Assembly: GCA_017469325.1 (NCBI GenBank)
Contig: JAFUGO010000017.1
Span: 1-10,335 of the forward strand
DNA: 10,335 nucleotides
Source: Mogibacterium sp.
Lineage (GTDB): Bacteria > Bacillota_A > Clostridia > Peptostreptococcales > Anaerovoracaceae
Direction of reading: 5' to 3'
The notes under the pieces were generated by a model that saw nothing but the letters and a program-made list of their open reading frames with translations, was not told the origin of the DNA and did no database searches. A program made the translations under genes and the position numbers. Below, in pieces: positions 1-6,546 of the stretch (position 1 is the first letter of the stretch; every line of letters begins with the position of its first letter).

Positions 1-347
1 ATATCGAGTGGAACGCGGTCTCCGATGAAGAGGAGGACGCAGATAACGGCCGCATCACGGGATATGACCTTGTGTCGGATCTGGAGGGTACGGACTCCTT
101 CAGAAAGGGCTCGGAGAACTTCAAGACCGGCGACAGGATCAGCTTCCTCTTCGATTACTATGATGAGAACGGAGAACTGGTAAAGACTGACACTTACGGA
201 GGCACCGTCATCGTAAGCAAAAAGGAAAACCTTAAGGTGACAGACGAGCCTCTTGAGGACGGAGACATACAGTTCCACGGGGTACTTACCGATGTATACC
301 AGAGGCAGATAATGACAGAAGTAGTAGATGCGCATATAGGAGACTGA
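1..347 (+). CDS. C-terminal end of a probable clostripain-family (peptidase C11) protein, partial
   Basis: The frame is open from base 3 to a TGA at 345-347, so the gene starts outside the window and only about 115 C-terminal residues are seen. A GTG at 72 lies inside this open frame and is not a convincing start, since the protein sequence before it continues smoothly. The visible part begins acidic (DEEEDAD), then has a segment resembling the end of clostripain-related proteins: a GD-I-x-F-x-x-DYYDENG stretch followed by a closing LTDVYQR-x-x-MTE segment, which recalls the usual LTDIYGN-x-x-TP ending. The catalytic His-Cys region would lie upstream and cannot be checked. Family members are Cys proteases cutting after Arg/Lys, or inactive relatives. 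The stop is 10 bases before the AcnX large subunit, so the genes are probably cotranscribed. The family call comes from the C-terminal pattern alone and is moderate. Confidence 0.6.
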   Translation, partial: IEWNAVSDEEEDADNGRITGYDLVSDLEGTDSFRKGSENFKTGDRISFLFDYYDENGELVKTDTYGGTVIVSKKENLKVTDEPLEDGDIQFHGVLTDVYQRQIMTEVVDAHIGD

Positions 348-357
348 CAGAAAGGGG

Positions 358-1665
358 ATGAGAGTATTGGATCACAAGGTAAAACTTACTGATGAGCAGA
401 GAGCGATACTTGAGGGATCAAAGGGTGAGACGCTCGCGAAGGTGATGGAGTCACTTGTAAGATACGGTGAGCTCTTCGGAGCCACCGAGATGGTGCCTAT
501 CAGCAGCAAGTACAACCACCTCGTTACGTCCTTCGGGCTCAAGGCGCTCGGACCTGTGTATAAGCTGATGGATCAGCTGCTCGAGGCCGGAGCTCCGTCG
601 GGACAGAAGTTCACGGTAGACCCGAAGCCGCTCGACAAAAACGTTCCGAGCAGCCTGCTCCAGGACATCGTATTCAAAAACTTCATGTACAGCAGGCAGA
701 AGGATTATGAGAAGCAGCTCGCCGATCTCGGTCTTCTGTCGGACAACGCTTTCACCTGCACCTGCTATATGGACGAGGTAGGCAACAAGCCGGGCTTCGG
801 TGAGGTCCTCAGCTGGTCGGAGTCCTCGGCTGTCGTATACGCCAACTCCGTACTTGGAGCAAGGTGCAACAGAAATTCCGGAATAATAGACCTGATGGGA
901 TCCGTCATCGGATATGTACCTAAATTCGGTCTGCTGACGGATGAAGGCCGCAAGGCGGACTGGATCGTAGAGGTAAAGACAGAGAAGAAGCCTGAAGCCC
1001 AGCTTCTGGGATCGGCGATAGGCATGAAGGTCATGGAGGATGTGCCGTATGTTAAGGGCCTCGACAAATGGCTCGGTAACAAGCTCGACGATGAGGCATG
1101 CACTTACCTCAAGGACTTCGGAGCTGCGACCGCGTCGAACGGTGCGGTAGGTCTGTATCATGTGGACGGTCTGACTCCTGAGGCGGTAAAGTACGGCGAA
1201 GACCTCATAAAGAAAGACGCGAAGGTCTACGTGATAGATGACGAAGAGCTCGAGCGGGTATACAGGGAGTATCCGGTCATATGGAAGAACAAGGATGCCG
1301 CCCCTAAGCTCTGCTTCATGGGCTGCCCGCATATGAGCCTGCAGCAGCTCAAGGACTGGACTGACATGGTGGAGGCATCGCTCAGAAAGAATGGAGCCAC
1401 TAAAGTTTCCGTTCCGACTGTATTCACGGCGGCGCCTGATGTTCTTGAGGAGTTCGGAAAGACTGAGTATGCAGAGAGGCTGAAGGCGACAGGGGTCATC
1501 ACGTCGTACATCTGCCCGCTAATGTACATGAACAATCCTCTGAGTGAGAAGATGCCTGTGATAACATCGAGCAACAAGCTCAGAACGTATACATCGGCGC
1601 GTTACTACACCGATGAAGAGATACTCGAGCAGATCACTCAGAACAGGAAAGGAGGCAGAAAATGA
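358..1665 (+). CDS. Aconitase X (AcnX) catalytic large subunit
   Basis: This 435-residue protein matches the AcnX catalytic domain (DUF521 type), a Fe-S hydro-lyase of the aconitase superfamily. Visible family landmarks are FTCTCYMDE (about 132-140), FGEVLSWSESSAVVYANSVLGAR (147-169, in two adjoining blocks), CFMGCPHMSL (319-328) and a late ICPLM (385-389). Cys134 or Cys136, Cys323 and Cys386 are the likely cluster ligands. Known AcnX enzymes are cis-3-hydroxy-L-proline dehydratase in bacteria and mevalonate 5-phosphate dehydratase in archaea. Some bacteria fuse both subunits in one chain; here they are separate genes overlapping by 4 bases (ATGA). The substrate cannot be assigned, as no proline racemase, imino acid reductase or isoprenoid gene is nearby. 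The ATG at 358 sits directly against AAAGGGG (351-357); a TTG at 367 has much better spacing (9 bases) and would shorten the protein by three residues. Confidence 0.9.
   Translation: MRVLDHKVKLTDEQRAILEGSKGETLAKVMESLVRYGELFGATEMVPISSKYNHLVTSFGLKALGPVYKLMDQLLEAGAPSGQKFTVDPKPLDKNVPSSLLQDIVFKNFMYSRQKDYEKQLADLGLLSDNAFTCTCYMDEVGNKPGFGEVLSWSESSAVVYANSVLGARCNRNSGIIDLMGSVIGYVPKFGLLTDEGRKADWIVEVKTEKKPEAQLLGSAIGMKVMEDVPYVKGLDKWLGNKLDDEACTYLKDFGAATASNGAVGLYHVDGLTPEAVKYGEDLIKKDAKVYVIDDEELERVYREYPVIWKNKDAAPKLCFMGCPHMSLQQLKDWTDMVEASLRKNGATKVSVPTVFTAAPDVLEEFGKTEYAERLKATGVITSYICPLMYMNNPLSEKMPVITSSNKLRTYTSARYYTDEEILEQITQNRKGGRK
1648..1655 (+). promoter_or_regulatory. Strong ribosome binding site of the AcnX small subunit
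   Basis: A full AAAGGAGG lies 6 bases before the ATG at 1662, inside the end of the large-subunit gene. With the ATGA stop/start overlap this points to efficient, coupled translation that would keep the two subunits in balance. It also fixes the start of the small subunit. Confidence 0.85.
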
Positions 1666-2120
1666 AGACATTCCAGGGACGCGTAGTGGCACCGGGCAGA
1701 GTCTCGGCAGAGGCCCTCGTATCACACGGCGGACTCAACACGCTGGCCTCCTTCCAGAAGGCACTTCAGTTCGGAGATAAAAAAGCCACATGCGGCGATC
1801 AGAACAATCCGGACCTCTATGGCAAGCAGATGGCCGGCAAGGCGCTCTGCCTGCCTCAGACCATCGGTTCAACGACCGGCGGGCTCGTTCTGTACTGCGC
1901 ATGCTCAATGGGCAGACAGCCTGCGGCGATGCTGTTCTCGAATCCTATAGATTCACTTGCCGCGGCCGGAGCCGTTCTGGCAGATGTATGGCTCGAAGGC
2001 GATCACTCCAGGATGCCTGTCGTTGACTCGCTCGGAGATGAGTTCCTTGAATACGTAAAGGACGGAATGAACATCATCGTGCAGGAGGACGGCAGGGTTT
2101 TGGTGAGCGATCCGTTCTAA
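1662..2120 (+). CDS. Aconitase X swivel-domain small subunit
   Basis: This 152-residue protein matches the AcnX small (swivel, DUF126) subunit, the mobile domain that closes over the active site of the large subunit. It begins with the typical GRVVAPGRVSAEALVS strand pattern, has a GDQNNPDLYGKQMAGK segment (45-60) matching the family G-D-x-x-x-P-x-x-x-G-K pattern, and then GSTTGGLVLYCA (69-80). Ser70 in the last motif is at the place of the conserved catalytic or substrate-binding serine of the family. The length fits a stand-alone swivel subunit. The gene overlaps the large subunit by ATGA and has a perfect ribosome binding site, so the two form one heteromeric enzyme. A rho-independent hairpin follows 26 bases after the stop, so this gene ends the operon. 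It carries two Cys (80 and 82 in LYCACSM) that are not obviously part of the family core. Confidence 0.9.
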   Translation: MKTFQGRVVAPGRVSAEALVSHGGLNTLASFQKALQFGDKKATCGDQNNPDLYGKQMAGKALCLPQTIGSTTGGLVLYCACSMGRQPAAMLFSNPIDSLAAAGAVLADVWLEGDHSRMPVVDSLGDEFLEYVKDGMNIIVQEDGRVLVSDPF

Positions 2121-2146
2121 AAGAAGGATGCGATCAAGAGACATAA

Positions 2147-2175
2147 AAAGAGACCACCATGCCGGTGGTCTCTTT
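2147..2175. terminator. Bidirectional rho-independent terminator between AcnX and the Hsp70-like gene
   Basis: The arms AAAGAGACCACC (2147-2158) and GGTGGTCTCTTT (2164-2175) pair perfectly over 12 bases with a 5-base loop. Read on the - strand the stem is followed by a T tract (TCTTTTTATG), which ends the Hsp70-like operon that stops at 2191. Read on the + strand the T-rich part is mainly the end of the stem itself, so termination of the AcnX operon is likely but may be weaker. Confidence 0.85.
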
Positions 2176-2190
2176 GCTTGGATGCTTTGT

Positions 2191-4104
2191 CTAACCGAGA
2201 GGGATCTCGACCACTTCGGCCATCTTCATGAGGGTGGCTTCGATCTGGCCCGAGATCTCTTCTACCATGCGCTCGCGGATCTCGTCGCTCTTCTCTTTAT
2301 CGAGGCTTTCGTAGAACGCCTCCTTCACATCCGTACAGATGCTGTCCATGCGCATGTTGAAGGTGTTCTTAGGTACCAGCCTGCGGACTGTTTTAGGGAT
2401 GTCCGAGCTGAGAAGCTTCTCCTGCATCTTATCTTTTCCGAGAATCAGTACGACCGCGGAAGCGATGACGCCTATGACCACGCCCTCAGGGCCCGCCATG
2501 AACGGCACAAGGTCGATGACCGAGATGAGTATGGCCACGATGGCCGTCACTATGGAGTCGATAAGGAATGTCATCTCTTCAAGAGCGAAGAGATTCTTGG
2601 CGTCCACCTTTATGTCTATATCCGATGCCGAGAGGTAGGACCTCAGACTGAGCGCGGTGTAAGGCACCCTGTGCTCAATGCAGATAGGAACGGTGTAGGC
2701 CTCGAGTTCTTCGACCACAGGCTTGAGCCAGGATGTGATAGGCCCTGCAAGAAGCTCTCTGGTCTCATCCTTTCTGAGAAACTCCTCTATGTCTGCCTGC
2801 AGTATCTGGTCGGTATCGGAAAGTTTCTGGATCTCGCCGCTGCGCCAGCGGTCAAAGATAGGCATTGCCACTTCTTCGATGATCGGCCTGACGAGTGTGT
2901 CAACAGCGTCTCTGTAGAGCTGAGTGATGTGCTTTGCAACGATATCTTCTATCGCGGTGGACTTGATGAGTTTGTCGAGGTCCTCTCTGAAGTCCTTAAT
3001 GTCTTCGTCTATGCGGCCGCAGTATGCCAGACCCTTGGCAACCGAAAATTCAGGATCGTTCGCTGAGATTATGACCGCGTCCTCAAATACCTCGCTGCAC
3101 CAGTCTCTTATGGCTGCGAGTTTGCTGACGCCGCCGGTGAGGAATATGAGCTCGGGCTGAGCGCCGGATATATTTTTCTTTACATCCTTCAGCGAAGCGA
3201 TGAAGACTTCTTTCCATGAGCGTCCGTCGAGGCTCTTTCTGCGCTTGTTAATGAGCTGCTTGGCTACCGCGCCGTTCATGCGCAGAGTGAACTTGACCGG
3301 TCTGTCATAGTGCATGACTATGGTCTCTTTGCACTCGTGCGTGCTCCAGTATTCTTCGTCCGAATAATATTTTTCTTTGAGTCTGCGGGCCGCAAACTCC
3401 GCGTAATTCTTCCATGCGTCACTGGCTTCGAATACCGCCTTGATCTTTTTGCGGCTGAAGCCTGCGGCCTCCACGGATTCTTCGAGAAGGATCTCATCCA
3501 TGATGCCGCCGCCGAGAGCGACTTCTCCGGCTGTCTGCATTTCTACTTCCTTGCCGCCCATAATGTAGGCGAAGTCGGTCGTGGATGAACCTATGTCGAC
3601 TACCAGTACCGGCTTTGAAAGGATATCCACACCTATCTGAAGGTGCTTGGACTGGCAGGCGCTGACCATGGCGGCTCTTGACTCCGAGATGATCTTTGCA
3701 GGCGGATAGCCCGCGCTCTCGAAGATCTCGCGGTAATGCTCGCGGGTGTTTTTGTTCCAGCCTGCAGGGCATCCTACATAGAATGAGCACTCCTCGCCCT
3801 TGATGAGGTCGCCGTTTCCGTACAGCTCGCCCAGAACTCCGGCAGCAAAGCTCTTTACGTCTGCCGCGCTCGAGCGGTCAGTAAGGAACCTGCTCTTGAA
3901 GCGGATCTTGCGCTTCATGACGTTGTCTGCGTAACAGGCCTTTTCGCCTATGAGGAGCTCGCCCGATGAAAGCTGGGCGTAGGCCGTAATAAAACTCTGC
4001 TCACCGACTACGGTGAGCATTTCAGGAACAGTCTGGTCCTCTTTGTTCAGTCTGGCGACTGCGCTTTCGGCGTCGCCAAGGTCAAATCCGAAAAATCGAT
4101 CCAT
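2191..4104 (-). CDS. Non-canonical Hsp70/actin-fold ATPase with a C-terminal hydrophobic hairpin
   Basis: The first 365 or so of 637 residues follow the Hsp70/actin ATPase order. There is a degenerate phosphate-1 loop (FFGFDLGDAES, 4-14, where DnaK has DLGTT), a connect-1 region (GYPPAKIISESRAA, 132-145), a clear phosphate-2 loop (VVDIGSSTTDFAY, 168-180), GGG at 198-200 in the place of the DnaK GGxDxD region, and an adenosine motif (IFLTGGVSKLAAIRD, 320-334). Residues 370-637 do not look like a DnaK peptide-binding domain. They are mostly charged helices, broken by a strongly hydrophobic stretch at 513-556 holding GPEGVVIGVIASAVVLILG, which could form a membrane hairpin. The ATG has a good ribosome site (AAAGG, 7 bases away). 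The gene lies 24 bases after the two-TM gene and is cotranscribed with it. Expected location is cytosol with membrane attachment. Client and role are unknown. The ATPase fold is well supported; the membrane hairpin is inference. Confidence 0.85.
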   Translation of the reverse strand: MDRFFGFDLGDAESAVARLNKEDQTVPEMLTVVGEQSFITAYAQLSSGELLIGEKACYADNVMKRKIRFKSRFLTDRSSAADVKSFAAGVLGELYGNGDLIKGEECSFYVGCPAGWNKNTREHYREIFESAGYPPAKIISESRAAMVSACQSKHLQIGVDILSKPVLVVDIGSSTTDFAYIMGGKEVEMQTAGEVALGGGIMDEILLEESVEAAGFSRKKIKAVFEASDAWKNYAEFAARRLKEKYYSDEEYWSTHECKETIVMHYDRPVKFTLRMNGAVAKQLINKRRKSLDGRSWKEVFIASLKDVKKNISGAQPELIFLTGGVSKLAAIRDWCSEVFEDAVIISANDPEFSVAKGLAYCGRIDEDIKDFREDLDKLIKSTAIEDIVAKHITQLYRDAVDTLVRPIIEEVAMPIFDRWRSGEIQKLSDTDQILQADIEEFLRKDETRELLAGPITSWLKPVVEELEAYTVPICIEHRVPYTALSLRSYLSASDIDIKVDAKNLFALEEMTFLIDSIVTAIVAILISVIDLVPFMAGPEGVVIGVIASAVVLILGKDKMQEKLLSSDIPKTVRRLVPKNTFNMRMDSICTDVKEAFYESLDKEKSDEIRERMVEEISGQIEATLMKMAEVVEIPLG

Positions 4105-4128
4105 TATTCAACCTTTCTTCTTTGCATG

Positions 4129-5022
4129 TTATCTGCCGGTCGATGCCAGGCCCTTCTTAAGAAGCCCGCCCTGGGCTACCATTGCCGGCCTTATGGTCGC
4201 GGCTCTGGATCCCGGCATAAGATCAAAGTATTTGGCGGTCTCGCTGCTGTAGTCGACCACCTCTATCTGCTGCTTGTGCAGAAAGTACTTTATCTGTTCT
4301 ATCTTTTCGAGAGCATACTCCGGATCTCCGCTGTATGCGGCTGCCAGAAGGTCGGAGAAGAGCTCAAGCTCTGAATCGCTGACCTTGCGCCCGTCGATGG
4401 TACCGGCCTTTTCCTTGGCGCCCCAGCGCTCATTGGCGCGGATCTCCTCGAGGCTCTGGTCGATCGACAGGATGGCGGTCCTGAAGTAGCGGAAGATCTT
4501 TTCAGAATCGATCGCTATCTCTACCTGGTACTCCGATTTACCTTTTTTTGTCTTAGGACGGCTGTACATGTAGCCGGCAAAGTAGAGGCACACAAAGCCC
4601 ACAACGGTGGCTCCGGCGTGGAGTATGACCTCGTTTCGCGCGTTCTCGTTTGCGGCGAGGAAGGCCTCCATCATAAGCGGCCCGGCCCCGAATACACTCA
4701 GCGCGATTCCCAGTATAAGGAGAACCAGGAAGGATATCTTGAAGGAGCCTCCTTCGGACTCCTCTTTGCCTCCGCGCTCCCATACCTTTATACGGCCGTT
4801 TGAATCGATGAGCGGAAGAGAGAGCCTTACTGCCTGCATCATATACGCGGCGGACTCTCTTTCGCGGTCGCTCTCCGACTGCTCGTTGTGCTTAAGAAGC
4901 AGCTTGTCCATCTCGTTCTCGAGCACCTGCACGGCCTTGTCGGCGGTGCCTGCTCCGGCGAGCTGGGTGAGCAGATTATCTTTGTCTTTTTCAAGTAAGT
5001 CTGTCATTCTCATAGTAACCAT
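4129..5022 (-). CDS. Uncharacterised two-TM membrane protein, partner of the Hsp70-like ATPase
   Basis: I do not recognise a named family for this protein of up to 297 residues. The N-terminal third (about 1-92) is charged and helical, likely coiled coil around 26-65. Two hydrophobic segments follow at about 95-117 and 132-153, separated by a short loop, giving both long ends the same side of the membrane. The basic RPKTKKGK just after the second segment suggests they are cytosolic. The C-terminal part (165-297) is helical and ends in a Gly/Arg-rich tail. It is the first gene of the operon, 24 bases before the Hsp70-like gene, so a role as membrane anchor, adaptor or client of that ATPase is plausible. 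Three in-frame ATGs (5022, 5013, 5007) exist and none has a ribosome binding site; the likely promoter implies that 5013 or 5007 is used. Confidence 0.75.
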   Translation of the reverse strand: MVTMRMTDLLEKDKDNLLTQLAGAGTADKAVQVLENEMDKLLLKHNEQSESDRERESAAYMMQAVRLSLPLIDSNGRIKVWERGGKEESEGGSFKISFLVLLILGIALSVFGAGPLMMEAFLAANENARNEVILHAGATVVGFVCLYFAGYMYSRPKTKKGKSEYQVEIAIDSEKIFRYFRTAILSIDQSLEEIRANERWGAKEKAGTIDGRKVSDSELELFSDLLAAAYSGDPEYALEKIEQIKYFLHKQQIEVVDYSSETAKYFDLMPGSRAATIRPAMVAQGGLLKKGLASTGR

Positions 5023-5024
5023 AT

Positions 5025-5052
5025 TTTATAACATAGGCCGTTCCTACTTCAA
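5025..5052 (-). promoter_or_regulatory. Probable sigma-A promoter of the membrane protein/Hsp70-like operon
   Basis: On the - strand there is TTGAAG (5052-5047), a 16-base spacer and TATAAA (5030-5025); TAAAAT at 5028-5023 with an 18-base spacer is an alternative -10. Transcription would start near 5016-5019, which is at or past the first ATG (5022). The transcript would then have almost no leader. Confidence 0.55.
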
Positions 5053-5074
5053 GAGCGGCGGGCTGTGCGGCGGC

Positions 5075-5103
5075 TTGAATAAGCGGGCTTTTTGCCATAT
5101 ACT
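5075..5103 (+). promoter_or_regulatory. Sigma-A promoter of the aspartokinase gene
   Basis: TTGAAT (5075-5080), a 17-base spacer and TATACT (5098-5103) give a near-consensus promoter. The start of transcription would be near 5110, leaving a leader of about 33 bases, too short for a lysine riboswitch. Control of this gene is therefore more likely through the enzyme's ACT domains or an unseen repressor than through an RNA switch. Confidence 0.75.
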
Positions 5104-5142
5104 TAAGCGGACTCAGCGTACAAACAGGACAGAAGGGAAACT

Positions 5143-6465
5143 ATGGGAATCAAAGCTCTTAAATTCGGAGGCTCGTCCGTCGCGGACGGCATACAGCTGA
5201 AAAAGATCAAAGATATAATCGGGGCCGATCCGGAGCGCCGCTACGTTGTGGTATCCGCTCCCGGGAAGCGTTTCGACGGGGACAGCAAGATCACCGATCT
5301 GCTCTTTATGTGCAAGGCGCACGCAGACAACAATATCCCGTTCGAACAGCTCTTTCAGGTGATAACCGACCGCTATGACGCGATAAGGTTCAACCTGGGT
5401 ATTGAGACGGATCTCGAAAGCCGCTATGAAGAGATAAAGAAAAGGCTCGGGGAAGGCTGCTCCCGTGATTACATCGCGAGCAGGGGAGAATACCTCTCAG
5501 CGGTCCTGACGGCGGCGTATCTTGGCTGGGACTTTGTCGATACAAAGGGGCTCATCCTCTTCGATAAAAAGGGCAGGCTGCTCACCGAAGAGACAAATGA
5601 GGCTCTGTCGGCAGAGCTCGCGAAGCACGAGAGAGCCGTCATTCCGGGATTCTACGGAAGCATCGCCGGAAGCGATGAGATCAAGGTGTTCTCAAGGGGC
5701 GGCTCGGACGTGACGGGATCTCTGGTCGCGCGCGCGGTCGGAGCGGACATGTATGAGAACTGGACCGACGTTTCGGGACTCCTTATGGCGGATCCGCGCA
5801 TCGTGAAGGACCCGAAGCCGATCGAATACATCTCGTACATGGAACTTCGCGAACTGTCATACATGGGTGCGAGCGTCCTGCACGAAGACGCCGTCTTCCC
5901 GGCAAGGCAGGCATGCATCCCTATAAACATAAGAAACACCAACGCGCCTGAAGATCCGGGAACCATAATAACAACGGAGAACAAGTATGAGGACAGCAAG
6001 GTCCTGTCGGGTATCGCGGGCAAGAAGCCGTTCACCGTCATCACCGTTTACAAGAACATGATGAACAAAGAGGTCGGCTTTGTGCGCAGGACCCTCGCCG
6101 TACTCGAAGATCTCGGCATCAGCTTCGACCATATACCTACCGGCATAGACTCGCTTTCGGTCGTCATCGAAAACTCGGAGCTTGAGGATCATCTGGAAGA
6201 GGTGATAAGTGAATTCGAGCAGAGATTGCGCCCTGACGAGATCACTGTCGTGCCTGACATTGCGCTCATCGCGGTCGTGGGTATCGGACTCAGCAGGACC
6301 GTCGGTGTTGCCGCCAGGATCACAGCGGCACTGGCCGATGCGGGCATCAACATCCGCATGCTCAACCAGGGAACGAGCGAGATCAATGTCATCCTGGGCG
6401 TCGAGGCCGCGGACTTCGAGCCTGCCATAAGAGCCATCTACAGCGCTTTTGTCGATCAGGACTGA
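5143..6465 (+). CDS. yclM: Aspartokinase, monofunctional, YclM/ThrD type
   Basis: It phosphorylates L-aspartate with ATP, the first step toward lysine/diaminopimelate, threonine and methionine. The 440 residues fit a monofunctional enzyme with an amino acid kinase domain (1-275) and two ACT domains (about 298-365 and 373-440). Diagnostic motifs are KFGGSSVADG (7-16), VVVSAPGKR (35-43), FSRGGSDVTGS (183-193), YENWTDVSGL (204-213) and MNKEVGFVRR (307-316). The pattern VVSAPGKR with a KxTDLL just after it and ELSYxGxSVxH is that of Bacillus AK III (YclM/ThrD) and E. coli LysC-like enzymes, so the symbol lysC may also be met. The ACT pair predicts feedback inhibition; which amino acid acts cannot be read from sequence. 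The ATG is fixed by AGAAGGG (5131-5137) 5 bases upstream. The gene is a single transcription unit with its own promoter and terminator. Confidence 0.96.
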   Translation: MGIKALKFGGSSVADGIQLKKIKDIIGADPERRYVVVSAPGKRFDGDSKITDLLFMCKAHADNNIPFEQLFQVITDRYDAIRFNLGIETDLESRYEEIKKRLGEGCSRDYIASRGEYLSAVLTAAYLGWDFVDTKGLILFDKKGRLLTEETNEALSAELAKHERAVIPGFYGSIAGSDEIKVFSRGGSDVTGSLVARAVGADMYENWTDVSGLLMADPRIVKDPKPIEYISYMELRELSYMGASVLHEDAVFPARQACIPINIRNTNAPEDPGTIITTENKYEDSKVLSGIAGKKPFTVITVYKNMMNKEVGFVRRTLAVLEDLGISFDHIPTGIDSLSVVIENSELEDHLEEVISEFEQRLRPDEITVVPDIALIAVVGIGLSRTVGVAARITAALADAGINIRMLNQGTSEINVILGVEAADFEPAIRAIYSAFVDQD

Positions 6466-6479
6466 TCAAAGCAAATAAA

Positions 6480-6503
6480 AAAACGCAGCTTCGGCTGCGT
6501 TTT
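6480..6503. terminator. Bidirectional terminator with UUCG tetraloop
   Basis: Arms AAAACGCAGC (6480-6489) and GCTGCGTTTT (6494-6503) enclose TTCG, giving the very stable C(UUCG)G loop in the + strand transcript. It ends the aspartokinase gene. On the - strand the stem runs into a long T tract (the A run 6474-6483 with nearby A-rich bases), so it also ends the PAP2 gene. Confidence 0.9.
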
Positions 6504-6546
6504 GTGTTGCCTAGAATTGTCAACTGCGGATCTTTGCCGCCTGCCG

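Noticed and set aside
451..1332. Long open frame (293 codons) on the - strand across the AcnX large-subunit gene
   Set aside because: It lies fully antisense to a gene with clear family motifs, has no ribosome site or family resemblance, and its composition (Leu/Arg/Val rich) is that of a codon-bias shadow.
2128..3066. Open frame of 312 codons on the + strand opposite the Hsp70-like gene
   Set aside because: It begins inside the terminator region, runs antisense to the C-terminal half of the Hsp70-like gene, is rich in His/Arg/Asp as expected from the reverse of its codons, and matches no family.
2191..4104. Reading the Hsp70-like gene as dnaK
   Set aside because: The first phosphate loop is altered, the DnaK peptide-binding domain is absent, a hydrophobic hairpin is present, and dnaJ/grpE are not nearby.
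5047..5080. Inverted repeat TTCAAG/CTTGAA between the two divergent promoters as an operator
   Set aside because: The 6-base arms are simply the two -35 boxes of the divergent promoters facing each other, and pairing does not extend beyond them.
5104..5142. A lysine riboswitch or T-box ahead of aspartokinase
   Set aside because: The leader is only about 33 bases after the predicted start of transcription, with no room for such an RNA and no hairpin terminator.
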